A stretch of DNA of 64,000 bases from Actinomycetota bacterium (GCA_963169235.1 CAUJCX010000006.1:1-64000), one strand, 5' to 3'. Shown: positions 1 to 8,728, counted from the first letter of the stretch. The notes: generated from the letters alone by a model not told the origin. Numbers and translations are program-made.

Positions 1-147
1 CGGGCCCACCTGACTGGGATGCTCCCATAGCCGGGTCAGCGCCGGCATCATCACTAGTAACACAACCACCGCGAGCGCCGCAGCGATACCCAGCACCCCC
101 AGCACGCCGCGCGCGACGGACGCCCCCGGTGTCTTGTTCTCACTCAT
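1..147 (-). CDS. N-terminal part of a membrane-anchored protein (runs off window)
   Basis: The frame starts at ATG 147 and is still open at the window edge after 49 codons. The product begins MSENKTPGASVARGV and then has one long hydrophobic stretch at about residues 15-37, followed by ALTRLWEHPSQ. This reads as an N-terminal anchor or signal-anchor for an extracytoplasmic protein whose remainder lies outside the window. Its ATG directly follows the TAG of the upstream frame at 148-150, so the two are probably one transcription unit. I do not recognise the family. Confidence is limited by the short visible length. Confidence 0.5.
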   Translation of the reverse strand, partial: MSENKTPGASVARGVLGVLGIAAALAVVVLLVMMPALTRLWEHPSQVGP

Positions 148-405
148 CTACGGCACCACTTCCAGCGTGATGGGCAAGTACGGACGGGTGGGGCTATACA
201 CAGCGATGCCGACGCGTTTCGCCCGCCCCTGGGGGTCAAAGATGCGCAGCGTGTCGGCGCTCGCGGCCGGTGCTGAGTCGGTCGATACGACCTGCCCCGA
301 GGAGTCCAGCGCCCATGCTTTCACGCTGTCGCGCCGGTCACCAGCAAAGGCTTTGTCGCGGTATGTCACTGCGATCGGGCCAACAGCTTCAAGAAACCAA
401 AACAC
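148..405 (-). CDS. hypothetical protein of unknown family, atypical codon use
   Basis: The frame stays open upstream to 489. I prefer the GTG at 405 because the part beyond it carries a hairpin (443-467) and looks non-coding. The 85-residue product ends with beta-rich sequence (AVTYRDKAFAGDRRDSVKAW, then LRIFDPQGRAKRVGI) and has no membrane segment. Codons such as TTT, CTT, GAA, GCT and AAA are frequent near its start, unlike the GC3-saturated neighbours, which suggests transfer or a remnant of a longer gene. It abuts the next gene with no gap. No function can be assigned. The start is uncertain and this could be a 3' fragment of a decayed gene. Confidence 0.4.
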   Translation of the reverse strand: MFWFLEAVGPIAVTYRDKAFAGDRRDSVKAWALDSSGQVVSTDSAPAASADTLRIFDPQGRAKRVGIAVYSPTRPYLPITLEVVP

Positions 406-442
406 AACACCCCAAGAGAATCGGCAGCGCCCGGGACAACCT

Positions 443-467
443 GAGGGCGAGTAGAGGCTTCGCCCTC
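443..467. other. 8-bp perfect hairpin
   Basis: Arms GAGGGCGA (443-450) and TCGCCCTC (460-467) enclose a 9-base loop. It sits inside the upstream extension of the frame ending at 148, which argues that translation starts after it. It could be a terminator boundary; no T-run follows on either strand. Confidence 0.35.
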
Positions 468-616
468 TCACGACGCGCGGACGCCGCAACGGACGGGCCG
501 ATCATCGGCACCTGAGCGCCCCCCAAGGCCACAAGGTCTCGAGGTGCTTCTGCTCATGGGGCCGAATAGGCGCGGCTGTGACGCACGCCGTGGCTGACAC
601 GCGCGCCTGGTGCGCA

Positions 617-622
617 TAGCGT
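617..622 (+). promoter_or_regulatory. TAGCGT -10 box, leaderless layout for tag
   Basis: TAGCGT ends 6 bases before ATG 629, so transcription would begin at or next to the start codon. No Shine-Dalgarno is present. One of fourteen such placements in the window. Confidence 0.5.
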
Positions 623-628
623 GTGTGC

Positions 629-1204
629 ATGACCGACGACCTCCCCGCACCTCCTGCCGCCGACGGCCTGCCCCGCTGCCCCTGGGCCGACATCGACCCG
701 CTGATGCGGGCGTATCACGACGACGAATGGGGACGGGAGGTGCGTGACGAGGCGGGCCTGTTCGAGCGCCTGTGCCTCGAGATCTTCCAGGCGGGCCTCA
801 GCTGGCGCACCGTGCTGCGCAAGCGCGACGCGTTCCGGGCCGCGTTCGCAGGGTTCTCGCCCGACGCGGTGGCCGCGTTCACCGACGCCGACGTCGACCG
901 CCTGATGGGCGACGCGGGGATCATCCGCAACCGGCGCAAGATCATCGCGGCCATCACGAACGCGCGGGCGACGGTGGCCCTGCGCGCCGACGGCGGCCTG
1001 GGAGACCTGCTGTGGAGCTACCACAACCCGGCCTACGCGCCCGCGACGGCCGATGCGGTGCCGTCGTCGACCCCCGCGTCCGTCGCGCTGGCGAAAGACC
1101 TGAAACGACGCGGCTTCGCGTTCGTCGGGCCCACCAACGTGTTCGCCACCATGGAGGCGACCGGCATCGTCAACCCCCACCTGGTGAGCTGCCATCGACG
1201 ATGA
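629..1204 (+). CDS. tag: DNA-3-methyladenine glycosylase I
   Basis: Base-excision repair enzyme that removes 3-methyladenine from alkylated DNA. The 191-residue product matches Tag throughout: RCPW near the N terminus, AYHDDEWG, LCLEIFQAGLSWRTVLRKR and the C-terminal NPHLVSC. Cys17 and His30, together with the His and Cys four residues apart near the C terminus, correspond to the Tag zinc-binding residues. An in-frame GTG at 623 is possible, but ATG 629 fits the -10 box at 617-622. The TGA at 1202-1204 overlaps an ATG at 1201 that lies one frame off the following AlkA-like gene, with which it forms a DNA-repair pair. Confidence 0.93.
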   Translation: MTDDLPAPPAADGLPRCPWADIDPLMRAYHDDEWGREVRDEAGLFERLCLEIFQAGLSWRTVLRKRDAFRAAFAGFSPDAVAAFTDADVDRLMGDAGIIRNRRKIIAAITNARATVALRADGGLGDLLWSYHNPAYAPATADAVPSSTPASVALAKDLKRRGFAFVGPTNVFATMEATGIVNPHLVSCHRR

Positions 1205-1358
1205 CCCCACCCCCGCGTCCGGCGCGCTCACGGCCGCAGCGGCCGACGCGCTGAACGCATACCTCACCGGGCACGCCGTCCCCAGCGCCACGGCGCACGA
1301 CACCTCCTCGGGCACGCACCGGTGCCTCCACACGGGCCACGATGGTCGCGTCCGCACG

Positions 1359-2297
1359 TTGACCCTGCGCGTCGCGGCCGGGCGGCCGGTGGAGGTCGCC
1401 GTGGAGTCGTCCGGCGCAGTGGCCCGGAGCCCTGTCGATCTCGCGGGGGGAAGTGCGCCCGCGAAGGCGACACGGACGGCGACAGGGACGGCAACGGAGG
1501 CCGCGGCCGGGCCCGCGAGTGGGATGCGAACCCCGGCGAGCCACGACCCGGGGGTGATGGGCGGGCCGCCCGCCGGGAACGCGCCCATCTCGCAACACGT
1601 CCCGGAGACCGGCGACGCGGCCGCGCAGGCCGCCGCAGCGGCACGACGGTGGGCCGGAACCGACGTGGACCTCAGCGGAGCATGCACCCACCTGGCCGAC
1701 GACCCGGTGATGGGCCCTCTGGCGCGCCGACTCGCCGGGACGCCCCTGCCGGGGACGGTCGACGGCTTCGCCCTGGCGGTCACCACCGTGCTGGGCCAGC
1801 AGGTGTCCACCGCGGCGGCCCGCACGTTCGCCGGACGCCTGGTGGACGCGTTCGGCGGGGAGCCGCACGGCGACCTACGCGCGTTCCCCCGTGCCGCGGC
1901 GCTGGCCGACGTGGGCGCCGACGCCATCCGCGACGCGGTGGGGCTCACGGCGGCCCGGGCGCGCACGGTGTGGACGCTGGCGTGCGCGGCCGCCCGCGAC
2001 GGCGCGCCCGACCACACGTGGACCGCCGCCGACGCCCGCGCGTGGCTCACCGCCCTGCCCGGCATCGGGCCGTGGACCGCCGAATACGTGACCCTGCGGG
2101 CCGTGCGCGACCTCGACGCGTTCCCCGCCCACGACCTGGTGCTGCGCAGGCGCATGGGCGTACGCACGGCGGCCGAGGCCACCCGCGCCGCCGAGGCGTG
2201 GCGGCCCTGGCGCGGCTACGCGGCGTTCCTCGTGTGGGCCGATGTGGGCCTGGCGCGCGGCGGCACGGCCGCGCAACCTGCACAATCGGTGCCGTGA
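1359..2297 (+). CDS. AlkA-like DNA-3-methyladenine glycosylase II (start disrupted)
   Basis: Helix-hairpin-helix glycosylase of the AlkA family that excises alkylated bases. The C-terminal half carries the HhH-GPD signature: ALPGIGPWTAEYVTLRA, then FPAHDLVLRR with the expected catalytic Asp, and a WRPWRGYAAFLVWADVGL ending like AlkA. The first ATG/GTG/TTG in frame is TTG 1359, but AlkA-like N-terminal sequence (ALNAYLTGHAVP) is readable upstream from about 1240. The frame is open back to 1188 without a normal start, so the true start is probably the ATG at 1201 reached through a one-base difference. It overlaps the next gene by GTGA (2294-2297). Residues ~40-85 are an unusual Ala/Gly/Pro-rich insertion. 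Confidence 0.8.
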   Translation: MTLRVAAGRPVEVAVESSGAVARSPVDLAGGSAPAKATRTATGTATEAAAGPASGMRTPASHDPGVMGGPPAGNAPISQHVPETGDAAAQAAAAARRWAGTDVDLSGACTHLADDPVMGPLARRLAGTPLPGTVDGFALAVTTVLGQQVSTAAARTFAGRLVDAFGGEPHGDLRAFPRAAALADVGADAIRDAVGLTAARARTVWTLACAAARDGAPDHTWTAADARAWLTALPGIGPWTAEYVTLRAVRDLDAFPAHDLVLRRRMGVRTAAEATRAAEAWRPWRGYAAFLVWADVGLARGGTAAQPAQSVP

Positions 2298-4108
2298 CGA
2301 CCAACGCCCGCAACCTGGTGAACCTGCAGGACGTCGGCATGACGTTCGGCGCGCGCCACGTGCTGGAAGCCGTCACGCTGGGCGTCGCCGAGGGCGAGCG
2401 CATCGGGGTGGTGGGCCGCAACGGCGACGGCAAATCGACCCTGCTGCAGCTGATGGCCGGCATGCTGACGCCCGACACCGGCGCCGTCACCCGCCAGACC
2501 GGCCTCGCCGTGTCGTACCTCTCCCAAGGCGACGGCCTCGACCCCGCCCGCACCATCGGCGACGTGCTGGCCGGCGGCGCGTCCGACGACGACTGGGTGC
2601 GCGACGGCCGCCTGCGGGCCGTGGCCGACGGCCTGCTGGGCGGCGTGCCCGGCGACCGCTTCCCCGACGGACTCGACTCGCGCGTCGGCACGCTATCGGG
2701 AGGCGAGCGACGCCGCGTCGCGCTGGCCCTGGCGCTCTTGGAAACCCCCGACCTGCTGCTTCTGGACGAGCCCACCAACCACCTCGACGTGGAGGGCGTG
2801 CAGTGGCTGGCCGAGCACCTGGCGGCCCGGCGCGGCGCGCTGGTGGTGGTGACGCACGACCGCTGGCTTCTGGACGCCGTCGCCACGCGCACGTGGGAGG
2901 TGGCAGACCGTTCGGTACATCGCTACGAGGGCGGGTACGCCGCGTACGTGCTGGCCAAGGCCGAGCGCGAGCGTCAGGCCGCCGTGCGCGAGGAGAAGCG
3001 GCAGAACCTGATGCGCAAGGAGCTGGCGTGGCTTCGCCGCGGCCCGCCCGCGCGCACCGCCAAGCCGCGCTTCCGCATCGAGGCGGCCAACGCGCTGATC
3101 GCCGACGAGCCCCCGGCCCGCGACACGGCCGAGCTGGTGCGGTTCGCCACCCGGCGCCTGGGCAAGTCGGTGCTGGACGTGGAGGGCGCATCGGTGGCGT
3201 ACGACGGCACACCGGTGCTGCGCGACGTCACGTGGCGCCTCGGTCCGGGCGACCGCGTGGCGCTGGTGGGCGTCAACGGCAGCGGCAAGTCGACGCTGAT
3301 CAACCTGCTGCGCGGGCTCCTGGATCCCGACTCCGGCGAGGTGCGCTGCGGGGTGACGGTGCGCCTTGCGTGTCTCAGCCAGGACGCCGCCGAGGTGCCC
3401 GGCCACCTGCGGGTGCTGGACGCCCTGGAGGAGGTGCGGCTGGCCACCGTGCTGCCCGACGGGCGCGAGGTGACGGCGGGGATGCTGTGCGAGCGGTTCG
3501 GCTTCCGCGGCTCCCGGGCGGGAACCCTGGTGCGCGATCTGTCGGGAGGCGAGCGGCGGCGGCTGCAGCTGATGCGGCTGTTGATGGAGGAACCCAACGT
3601 GCTGCTGCTGGACGAGCCCACGAACGACCTCGACATCGAGACGCTGCGCGCCCTCGAGGACCTGCTCGACGACTGGGCCGGGACGCTGGTGGTGGTGAGC
3701 CACGACCGTTACTTCGTGGAGCGCGTCTGCGACGACACGTACGCGCTCGACGGACGCGGCGGGCTGCGGCACCTGCCCGGCGGCATCGAGCAGTACCTCG
3801 CCGACCGCCGCACGCCTCCCACCGACGCGCGCCCCGCGGCCGCGACCGCCAAGGCGGCGCCGTCCGGGGCCGTCATCCGTCAGGCCCGCAAGGACCTGGC
3901 TCGGCTGGAGCGGGAGGTGCAGAAGCTGGAGGCCGCCGAGGTCGACCTGCACGCCCGCATGGCCGACGCGGCCAGCGACCACGCCGCGCTACACGACCTC
4001 ACCGCGCAGGCACGCGACGTCGCGGCGCGCCGGGCCCAGGCGGAGGACGCATGGCTGACGGCCGCCGCCGCGCTGGACGGCGACGACACGTCAGGCGCCG
4101 ACGGCTAG
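2294..4108 (+). CDS. ABC-F family ATPase (Uup/EttA-like)
   Basis: Soluble protein with two tandem ATPase cassettes and no membrane domain, the ABC-F class that acts on ribosomes; Uup-type members have also been linked to DNA. The 604-residue product has Walker A GRNGDGKST at residues 41-49 and GVNGSGKST near 326-334. Signature LSGGERRR appears in both cassettes, with Walker B LLLDEPTNHLD and LLLDEPTNDLD. A basic inter-domain linker rich in Arg/Lys/Glu separates them, and a C-terminal coiled coil (QARKDLARLEREVQKLEAAE) resembles Uup. Asp in the first Walker A at the usual Ala/Ser position is uncommon. The GTG start overlaps the AlkA-like stop, so the two are translationally coupled. Confidence 0.9.
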   Translation: MTTNARNLVNLQDVGMTFGARHVLEAVTLGVAEGERIGVVGRNGDGKSTLLQLMAGMLTPDTGAVTRQTGLAVSYLSQGDGLDPARTIGDVLAGGASDDDWVRDGRLRAVADGLLGGVPGDRFPDGLDSRVGTLSGGERRRVALALALLETPDLLLLDEPTNHLDVEGVQWLAEHLAARRGALVVVTHDRWLLDAVATRTWEVADRSVHRYEGGYAAYVLAKAERERQAAVREEKRQNLMRKELAWLRRGPPARTAKPRFRIEAANALIADEPPARDTAELVRFATRRLGKSVLDVEGASVAYDGTPVLRDVTWRLGPGDRVALVGVNGSGKSTLINLLRGLLDPDSGEVRCGVTVRLACLSQDAAEVPGHLRVLDALEEVRLATVLPDGREVTAGMLCERFGFRGSRAGTLVRDLSGGERRRLQLMRLLMEEPNVLLLDEPTNDLDIETLRALEDLLDDWAGTLVVVSHDRYFVERVCDDTYALDGRGGLRHLPGGIEQYLADRRTPPTDARPAAATAKAAPSGAVIRQARKDLARLEREVQKLEAAEVDLHARMADAASDHAALHDLTAQARDVAARRAQAEDAWLTAAAALDGDDTSGADG

Positions 4109-4254
4109 TACCACTTACCCTTCGCGAAGCCACCGAACGCGATCAGGCCGATGAGGGCGATCACGATGCCCAGCACCATCTTGTCCGCCAGGAACCACAC
4201 CAGCAGCCCGGCGATCACCAGGATGCCACCAAGGCCGATTCCACCCATCTTCAT
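4105..4254 (-). CDS. small two-helix membrane protein, 49 aa
   Basis: A short frame starting at ATG 4254, preceded by GAGAGGGGG, a good ribosome site 6 bases upstream. The product MKMGGIGLGGILVIAGLLV continues into a second hydrophobic span and ends FGGFAKGKWY. It is nearly all membrane helix with a short charged turn (ADK) between the two spans. Its TAG (4105-4107) and the ABC-F TAG (4106-4108) share the palindrome CTAG, so the two genes converge with interlocked stops. Family and role are unknown. Confidence 0.6.
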   Translation of the reverse strand: MKMGGIGLGGILVIAGLLVWFLADKMVLGIVIALIGLIAFGGFAKGKWY

Positions 4255-4340
4255 CTCGATCCCCCTCTCGTGGCGCGTGTGTCATCAACGTACCCCGACG
4301 CGCTGCGCGGTGCGCCGCCACACGGTCGCATGCCGCCCCG

Positions 4341-5291
4341 GTGTGGCACGTGGGTGACGGCCGCGCGATCACCGTCACCCGCATCGACACCGGCGACGAC
4401 GCGGCGCTGGCACGCGCCGTGGACGCCATCCGCGCCGTCGACCCCGACGCGGCCCGCGGGGCCGTCGACGTCCGCGCCGCCGCCGCCCGCGAGCCCCGCC
4501 ACGCCCTTATGCTGGCGCGCGGCATCGGGGTGGCGCTGGCCGAACTGGGCACCATCGAGTCGTGGGACGAGCCCACCCGCATGTGGCTGTCGCTGTGGGT
4601 TGCGTCTACCGACGAGGCCGGCACGCTGACGAGCGCCCTGTGGGACGCGGTGGCGGCCCACGCGCGACGCCACGGGGTCGACGGGCTGCGGGCCGGGGTG
4701 CGCGACGACCGCGCGTCCGCGCTGCGGGTGCTGACCGAGCGCGGCATGCGGGAGGTCGAGCGCAGCCAGAGCGTGGTGCGGCGCATGGACACCCGGCCGC
4801 AGGCGCCCGCGGCGCCGCCCGGCATCGCGCTGGTGACGCTGGCCCAGCGGCCCGGCCTGCTGGAGGACATCCTCGCCATCGACGACGAGGCCATCCCCGA
4901 CATCCCCGGCGATTCCGCCGACCCGCCCGGCGCCGGCTTCTGGCGCGACAAGCTGGCGGCCGGCGAGTTCGTGCCCGCCACCGTCGTGGCCGCGCTGGAG
5001 AACGGGGCCGCCGTCTCGTACGCCGTGCTGCGGCACTACGCGGGCCGCCCCGACGTGGCCGACCACGACTTCACGGGCACCCTGCGCGCCGCCCGCGGTC
5101 GGGGCCTGGCGACGCTGGTGAAGCGCGCCCAGCTGTGCGCCGCGTGGGACGCGGGCGTGAGGGAACTACGCGCCTGGAACCACCTCGACAACGCCCCGAT
5201 GCGGTCGGTGAACGCGGCCCTCGGGTACGAGCGGGGCCCCGACATCGTCTCGCTGCTGCTCGAACGGGAACCCCGCCCGCAACGCCCCTGA
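4341..5291 (+). CDS. tandem-domain GNAT acetyltransferase
   Basis: A 316-residue protein with two GNAT-like halves. The first (about 5-150) is degenerate, but shows the typical WLSLWV and ALRVLTERGMREVERS pattern. The second (about 160-310) has the acetyl-CoA loop as TLRAARGRGLATLVKRAQL and the usual ELRAWNHLDNAPMRSVNAALGY. The double-GNAT plan is shared with mycothiol synthase and several actinobacterial resistance or small-molecule acetyltransferases. Sequence alone does not identify the substrate. It lies between a small membrane protein and the nuclease-helicase as a single gene. The start could be the GTG used here or the GTG 12 bases downstream. Confidence 0.8.
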   Translation: MWHVGDGRAITVTRIDTGDDAALARAVDAIRAVDPDAARGAVDVRAAAAREPRHALMLARGIGVALAELGTIESWDEPTRMWLSLWVASTDEAGTLTSALWDAVAAHARRHGVDGLRAGVRDDRASALRVLTERGMREVERSQSVVRRMDTRPQAPAAPPGIALVTLAQRPGLLEDILAIDDEAIPDIPGDSADPPGAGFWRDKLAAGEFVPATVVAALENGAAVSYAVLRHYAGRPDVADHDFTGTLRAARGRGLATLVKRAQLCAAWDAGVRELRAWNHLDNAPMRSVNAALGYERGPDIVSLLLEREPRPQRP

Positions 5292-5342
5292 CCCCGGCGG
5301 CGCCGGTACGGGCGTCACCGGGGCGGCGGCACCCGGCACCGC

Positions 5343-5348
5343 TACCGT
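5343..5348 (+). promoter_or_regulatory. TACCGT -10 box, leaderless layout for the nuclease-helicase
   Basis: TACCGT ends 7 bases before ATG 5356, with no Shine-Dalgarno between. Confidence 0.5.
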
Positions 5349-5355
5349 TCGGGCC

Positions 5356-8300
5356 ATGCAGCGCGCACCCGACGGCACCCTCTACCTCTCGGCCACCGAT
5401 CTCACCAACCATCTGGCCTGCGCGCACCTCAGCGAGCAGCGCCGCCTGATCGCCATGGGCGAGCGCCGCGCCCCGCACGCCCATCCCGACCCGCACGCCG
5501 ACCTGGTGCGCCGGCGGGGCGACGAGCACGAGCAGCGCGTGCTCGAGCGCCTCAGCCAGGAGTGCGGCGGCCACGTCGACCTCGCTCCCGGGGGCAGCCC
5601 CGCGGGTGACGTGGCCACGCTGCGCGAGCGCGCGCGCCGCACCGAGCAGGCCATGCGCGACGGCGCCGCGCTCATCTTCCAGGGCACGCTGATGCGCGGG
5701 CGCTGGCACGGCCGCTTCGACTTCCTGCGCCGGGTGGAGGTGCCGTCGGCCCTCGGCGACCACGCGTACGAGGTGCTCGACACCAAGCTCTCGCGCCACG
5801 TGAAGCCGCACATGGTGCACCAGCTGTGCCTGTACTCGTGGCTCGCCGCCGGGGCGCAGGGCACCGAGCTGCCCACCGCTGCGGTGATCCTGGGCGACGG
5901 CCGCGAGGAGCGGGTGGAGCTCGCCCGCTACGGGGCCCTCCACCGCCACGCGCGAGCCCGGCTGGAAGCCCAGAGCCTGGCCGGCATCCCCGGCACGTAC
6001 CCCGAGCCCGTGGCGCACTGCGCCATCTGCTCGCTGGCGGCCGAGTGCGCCCGGCGCCGGCGCGACGACGACCACCTCAGCCTGGTGGCGAACGCCCGCC
6101 GCGACCAGCGCGAGCGGCTGGTGGCCGCGTCCGTGCCGACGCTGGCCGCCCTCGCCGACCTCGACGCCGACGCGGCGGTCCCGGGGCTCGCCCCCGAGCG
6201 GCTGGGCACGCTCGAGCGCCAGGCGTCGTTGCAGCGCGCCTCGCGTGAGACCGGCACGCCCACGCGTCACCACCTGCCCGCGGAGGCCGCCCGCGGCCTG
6301 GCCGTGCTGCCACCGCCCCGCCCCCTCGACGTGTACTTCGACCTCGAGGGCGATCCGCACATCGAGGCGGCGGGCATCGAGTACCTGTGGGGCTGGTGCG
6401 TCGGCGACGCCTACCACGAGGCGTGGGCCCACGACGAGCCCGGCGAGAAGCGGGCGTTCGAGCGCTTCGTCGACGCCGTCGACGCGCTGAGGGAGTCCGA
6501 CCCCGACCTGCACGTGTACCACTACGCCCCGCACGAGTCGTCCACCCTGCGGCGCCTGGCGCAGAAGTACGCCACCCGGGAGGACGCGGTCGACGACTGG
6601 CTGCGCCGCGGCGTGCTGGTCGACCTGCTGCGGGTGGTGCGCCAGGGCATGCAGGTGGGCGAGGAGAGCTATTCACTGAAGCGCCTGGAGCGGCACCACG
6701 GGTTCGTGCGCCACGAGACCAGCGTGCGCGAGGGCGGCGGGTCGATCATCGCGTACGAGACGTGGCTCGAGACCGGCGACCAGGCGTACCTGGATGCGAT
6801 CCGCGACTACAACCGCGAGGACTGCGAGTCGACGCGGTCACTGCACCTATGGCTGTGGCAGCGGATGCGTCCGGAGGCCGAGCAGCAGCAGGGCATCGAC
6901 TTCGCATCGCTGGCGCCGTCACCCGAGGAGTCGTACGACGCCCCGAAGTGGATGCCCGAGGTGGAGGAGCTCATTGCGCGGCTGCACGCTGGCCTGCCGG
7001 ACGACGAGGCCCGCGACACGCCGGCCCAGGCCGAGCGGCGCCTGATGGGCGACCTGCTGCTGTATCACCATCGCGAGAACAAGCCCCAGTGGTGGCGGCA
7101 CTTCGAGCTGCTGTCGCTGACGCCCGAGGAGCTGGTGGACCAGGCCGATGCGGTGGGGCTGCTGGTGCCGACGGGCGACCCTCCCGAGGCCGACAAGCGG
7201 TCGCTGCGGTGGACGTTCACGTTTCCCCCACAGGACGTGAAGCTGAAGCCCGGTGGCGTCACCGACCCCGCCACGGGGGGCGGTGTCAACGTGGTCGACG
7301 TTGACACCGACGCCGGGCGGTTGGTGGTGAAGAAGGGCGCCCCGAAGAAGGGCGTCGTGCCGGCGCCGCCCGACATCCGGGCCCTGATCGAGCCCAGCCC
7401 GCCCGACCCCGGTTCGCTGCGCGAGGCCCTGGTGGACGTCGCCCGTGCCGTCTGCGACGACGACGGCCGCCACGCCGCCGCCCGGGCGCTCGTGCGCCGC
7501 GAGCGGCCCGCGACGGGCGGCGTGCCGTGGGGCGCGTCGGTCGACGAGCTGGTGGCGGCGTCGCTGGCCCTCACCGGCGGCTACCTGGCCGTGCAGGGTC
7601 CGCCCGGCACGGGCAAGACGTTCTGCGCCGCCCACATGATCGTGGCGGGGCTGGCGGCGGGGCGACGCATCGCCATCACCGCCCACAGCCACGCGGCCAT
7701 CCACAACCTGTTGCGCGCCGTCGAGAATCGGGCGCACCTGGAGGGCGTGGCGTTTCGCGGGCTCTACAAGGGCGACGGCTACGACAGCCCGCGCGGCCTG
7801 GTGCAGACCGGCAGCAACGCCGACGCCGACGCCGGCGACCACGCGCTGGTGGCGGGCACCGGGTGGCTCTTGACGCGGGCAGCCATGACGGACGCGTTCG
7901 ACACCGTGTTCGTGGACGAGGCCGGGCAGTACGCCCTGGCGTCGGCGGTGGCGGTCGCGCGGTGCGCCCGCGCCGTGGTGCTGCTGGGAGATCCCCAGCA
8001 GCTGCCGCAGGTCAACCAGGCGACGCACCCCGGCGGCTCGGGAGCGTCCGCCCTGGGACACGTCATCGGCGCCGCCGACGTGATCGACCCGTCGCGCGGC
8101 GTGCTGCTGCACACCACGTGGCGCCTTCATCCCGACGTCTGCGGCTTCATCAGCGAGCTCAGCTACGCCGGGCGCCTGCGGGCGCAGGAGGCGTGCGACC
8201 GCAGGTGGGTGGAGGCGCCGGGACGGCTGTCCGGCACGGGCCTGCGCGCCGTGCCGGTGCCCCACGACGGCTGCTCGCAGGAGAGCCAGGCGGAAGCCGA

Positions 8301-8715
8301 CGCCGTCGCCGCCATGTGCCGCGAGCTGCTTGACGGCGGCCAGCTGGTGGACGGCGACGTGCGCCGCGCCCTGGAGCCCGCCGACATCCTGGTGGTGGCG
8401 CCGTACAACCTGGCCGTGGGACGGCTGCGCCGCACCGTGCCGGACGGGGTGCGCGTCGGCACCGTCGACCGCTTCCAGGGGCAGGAGGCCCCCATCGTGT
8501 TCTTCGCGATGACGTCGTCCACCGGCGAGGACGTGCCCCGCGGGCTCGACTTCGTGTTCGACCGCAACCGCCTCAACGTGGCGCTGTCGCGGGCGCAGTG
8601 CCTGGCGGTGCTGGTGCACAGCCCGCGCCTGCTCGACGCCGACTGCCGCACCCTGGGTCAGATGGCGCTGGTCAACGGCGCATGCCGGTTCGTGGAGCTC
8701 GCCACCGAGGCGTGA
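5356..8715 (+). CDS. TM0106-family RecB-like nuclease fused to SF1 (Upf1/Dna2-like) helicase
   Basis: An 1119-residue DNA-processing protein with three modules. First, a Cas4/RecB-type nuclease: Asp142 and Lys144 in LDTKLSR, then the QLCLY motif. Cys18 plus Cys222, Cys225 and Cys231 are placed like the iron-sulfur cysteines of Cas4, AddB and Dna2. Second, a predicted RNase H-like exonuclease domain beginning YFDLEGDPH (Asp329, Glu331) and continuing to YNREDCESTR. Third, an SF1 helicase: Walker A GPPGTGKT at 748-755, Walker B VFVDEAGQ near 852-859, GDPQQLPQV, and motif V/VI VGTVDRFQGQE and LNVALSRAQ. Family members occur as stand-alone genes in actinobacteria; the biological role is not established. 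It has its own promoter and no defence or CRISPR neighbours. Confidence 0.9.
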   Translation: MQRAPDGTLYLSATDLTNHLACAHLSEQRRLIAMGERRAPHAHPDPHADLVRRRGDEHEQRVLERLSQECGGHVDLAPGGSPAGDVATLRERARRTEQAMRDGAALIFQGTLMRGRWHGRFDFLRRVEVPSALGDHAYEVLDTKLSRHVKPHMVHQLCLYSWLAAGAQGTELPTAAVILGDGREERVELARYGALHRHARARLEAQSLAGIPGTYPEPVAHCAICSLAAECARRRRDDDHLSLVANARRDQRERLVAASVPTLAALADLDADAAVPGLAPERLGTLERQASLQRASRETGTPTRHHLPAEAARGLAVLPPPRPLDVYFDLEGDPHIEAAGIEYLWGWCVGDAYHEAWAHDEPGEKRAFERFVDAVDALRESDPDLHVYHYAPHESSTLRRLAQKYATREDAVDDWLRRGVLVDLLRVVRQGMQVGEESYSLKRLERHHGFVRHETSVREGGGSIIAYETWLETGDQAYLDAIRDYNREDCESTRSLHLWLWQRMRPEAEQQQGIDFASLAPSPEESYDAPKWMPEVEELIARLHAGLPDDEARDTPAQAERRLMGDLLLYHHRENKPQWWRHFELLSLTPEELVDQADAVGLLVPTGDPPEADKRSLRWTFTFPPQDVKLKPGGVTDPATGGGVNVVDVDTDAGRLVVKKGAPKKGVVPAPPDIRALIEPSPPDPGSLREALVDVARAVCDDDGRHAAARALVRRERPATGGVPWGASVDELVAASLALTGGYLAVQGPPGTGKTFCAAHMIVAGLAAGRRIAITAHSHAAIHNLLRAVENRAHLEGVAFRGLYKGDGYDSPRGLVQTGSNADADAGDHALVAGTGWLLTRAAMTDAFDTVFVDEAGQYALASAVAVARCARAVVLLGDPQQLPQVNQATHPGGSGASALGHVIGAADVIDPSRGVLLHTTWRLHPDVCGFISELSYAGRLRAQEACDRRWVEAPGRLSGTGLRAVPVPHDGCSQESQAEADAVAAMCRELLDGGQLVDGDVRRALEPADILVVAPYNLAVGRLRRTVPDGVRVGTVDRFQGQEAPIVFFAMTSSTGEDVPRGLDFVFDRNRLNVALSRAQCLAVLVHSPRLLDADCRTLGQMALVNGACRFVELATEA

Positions 8716-8728
8716 CGCCCGCGACCCG

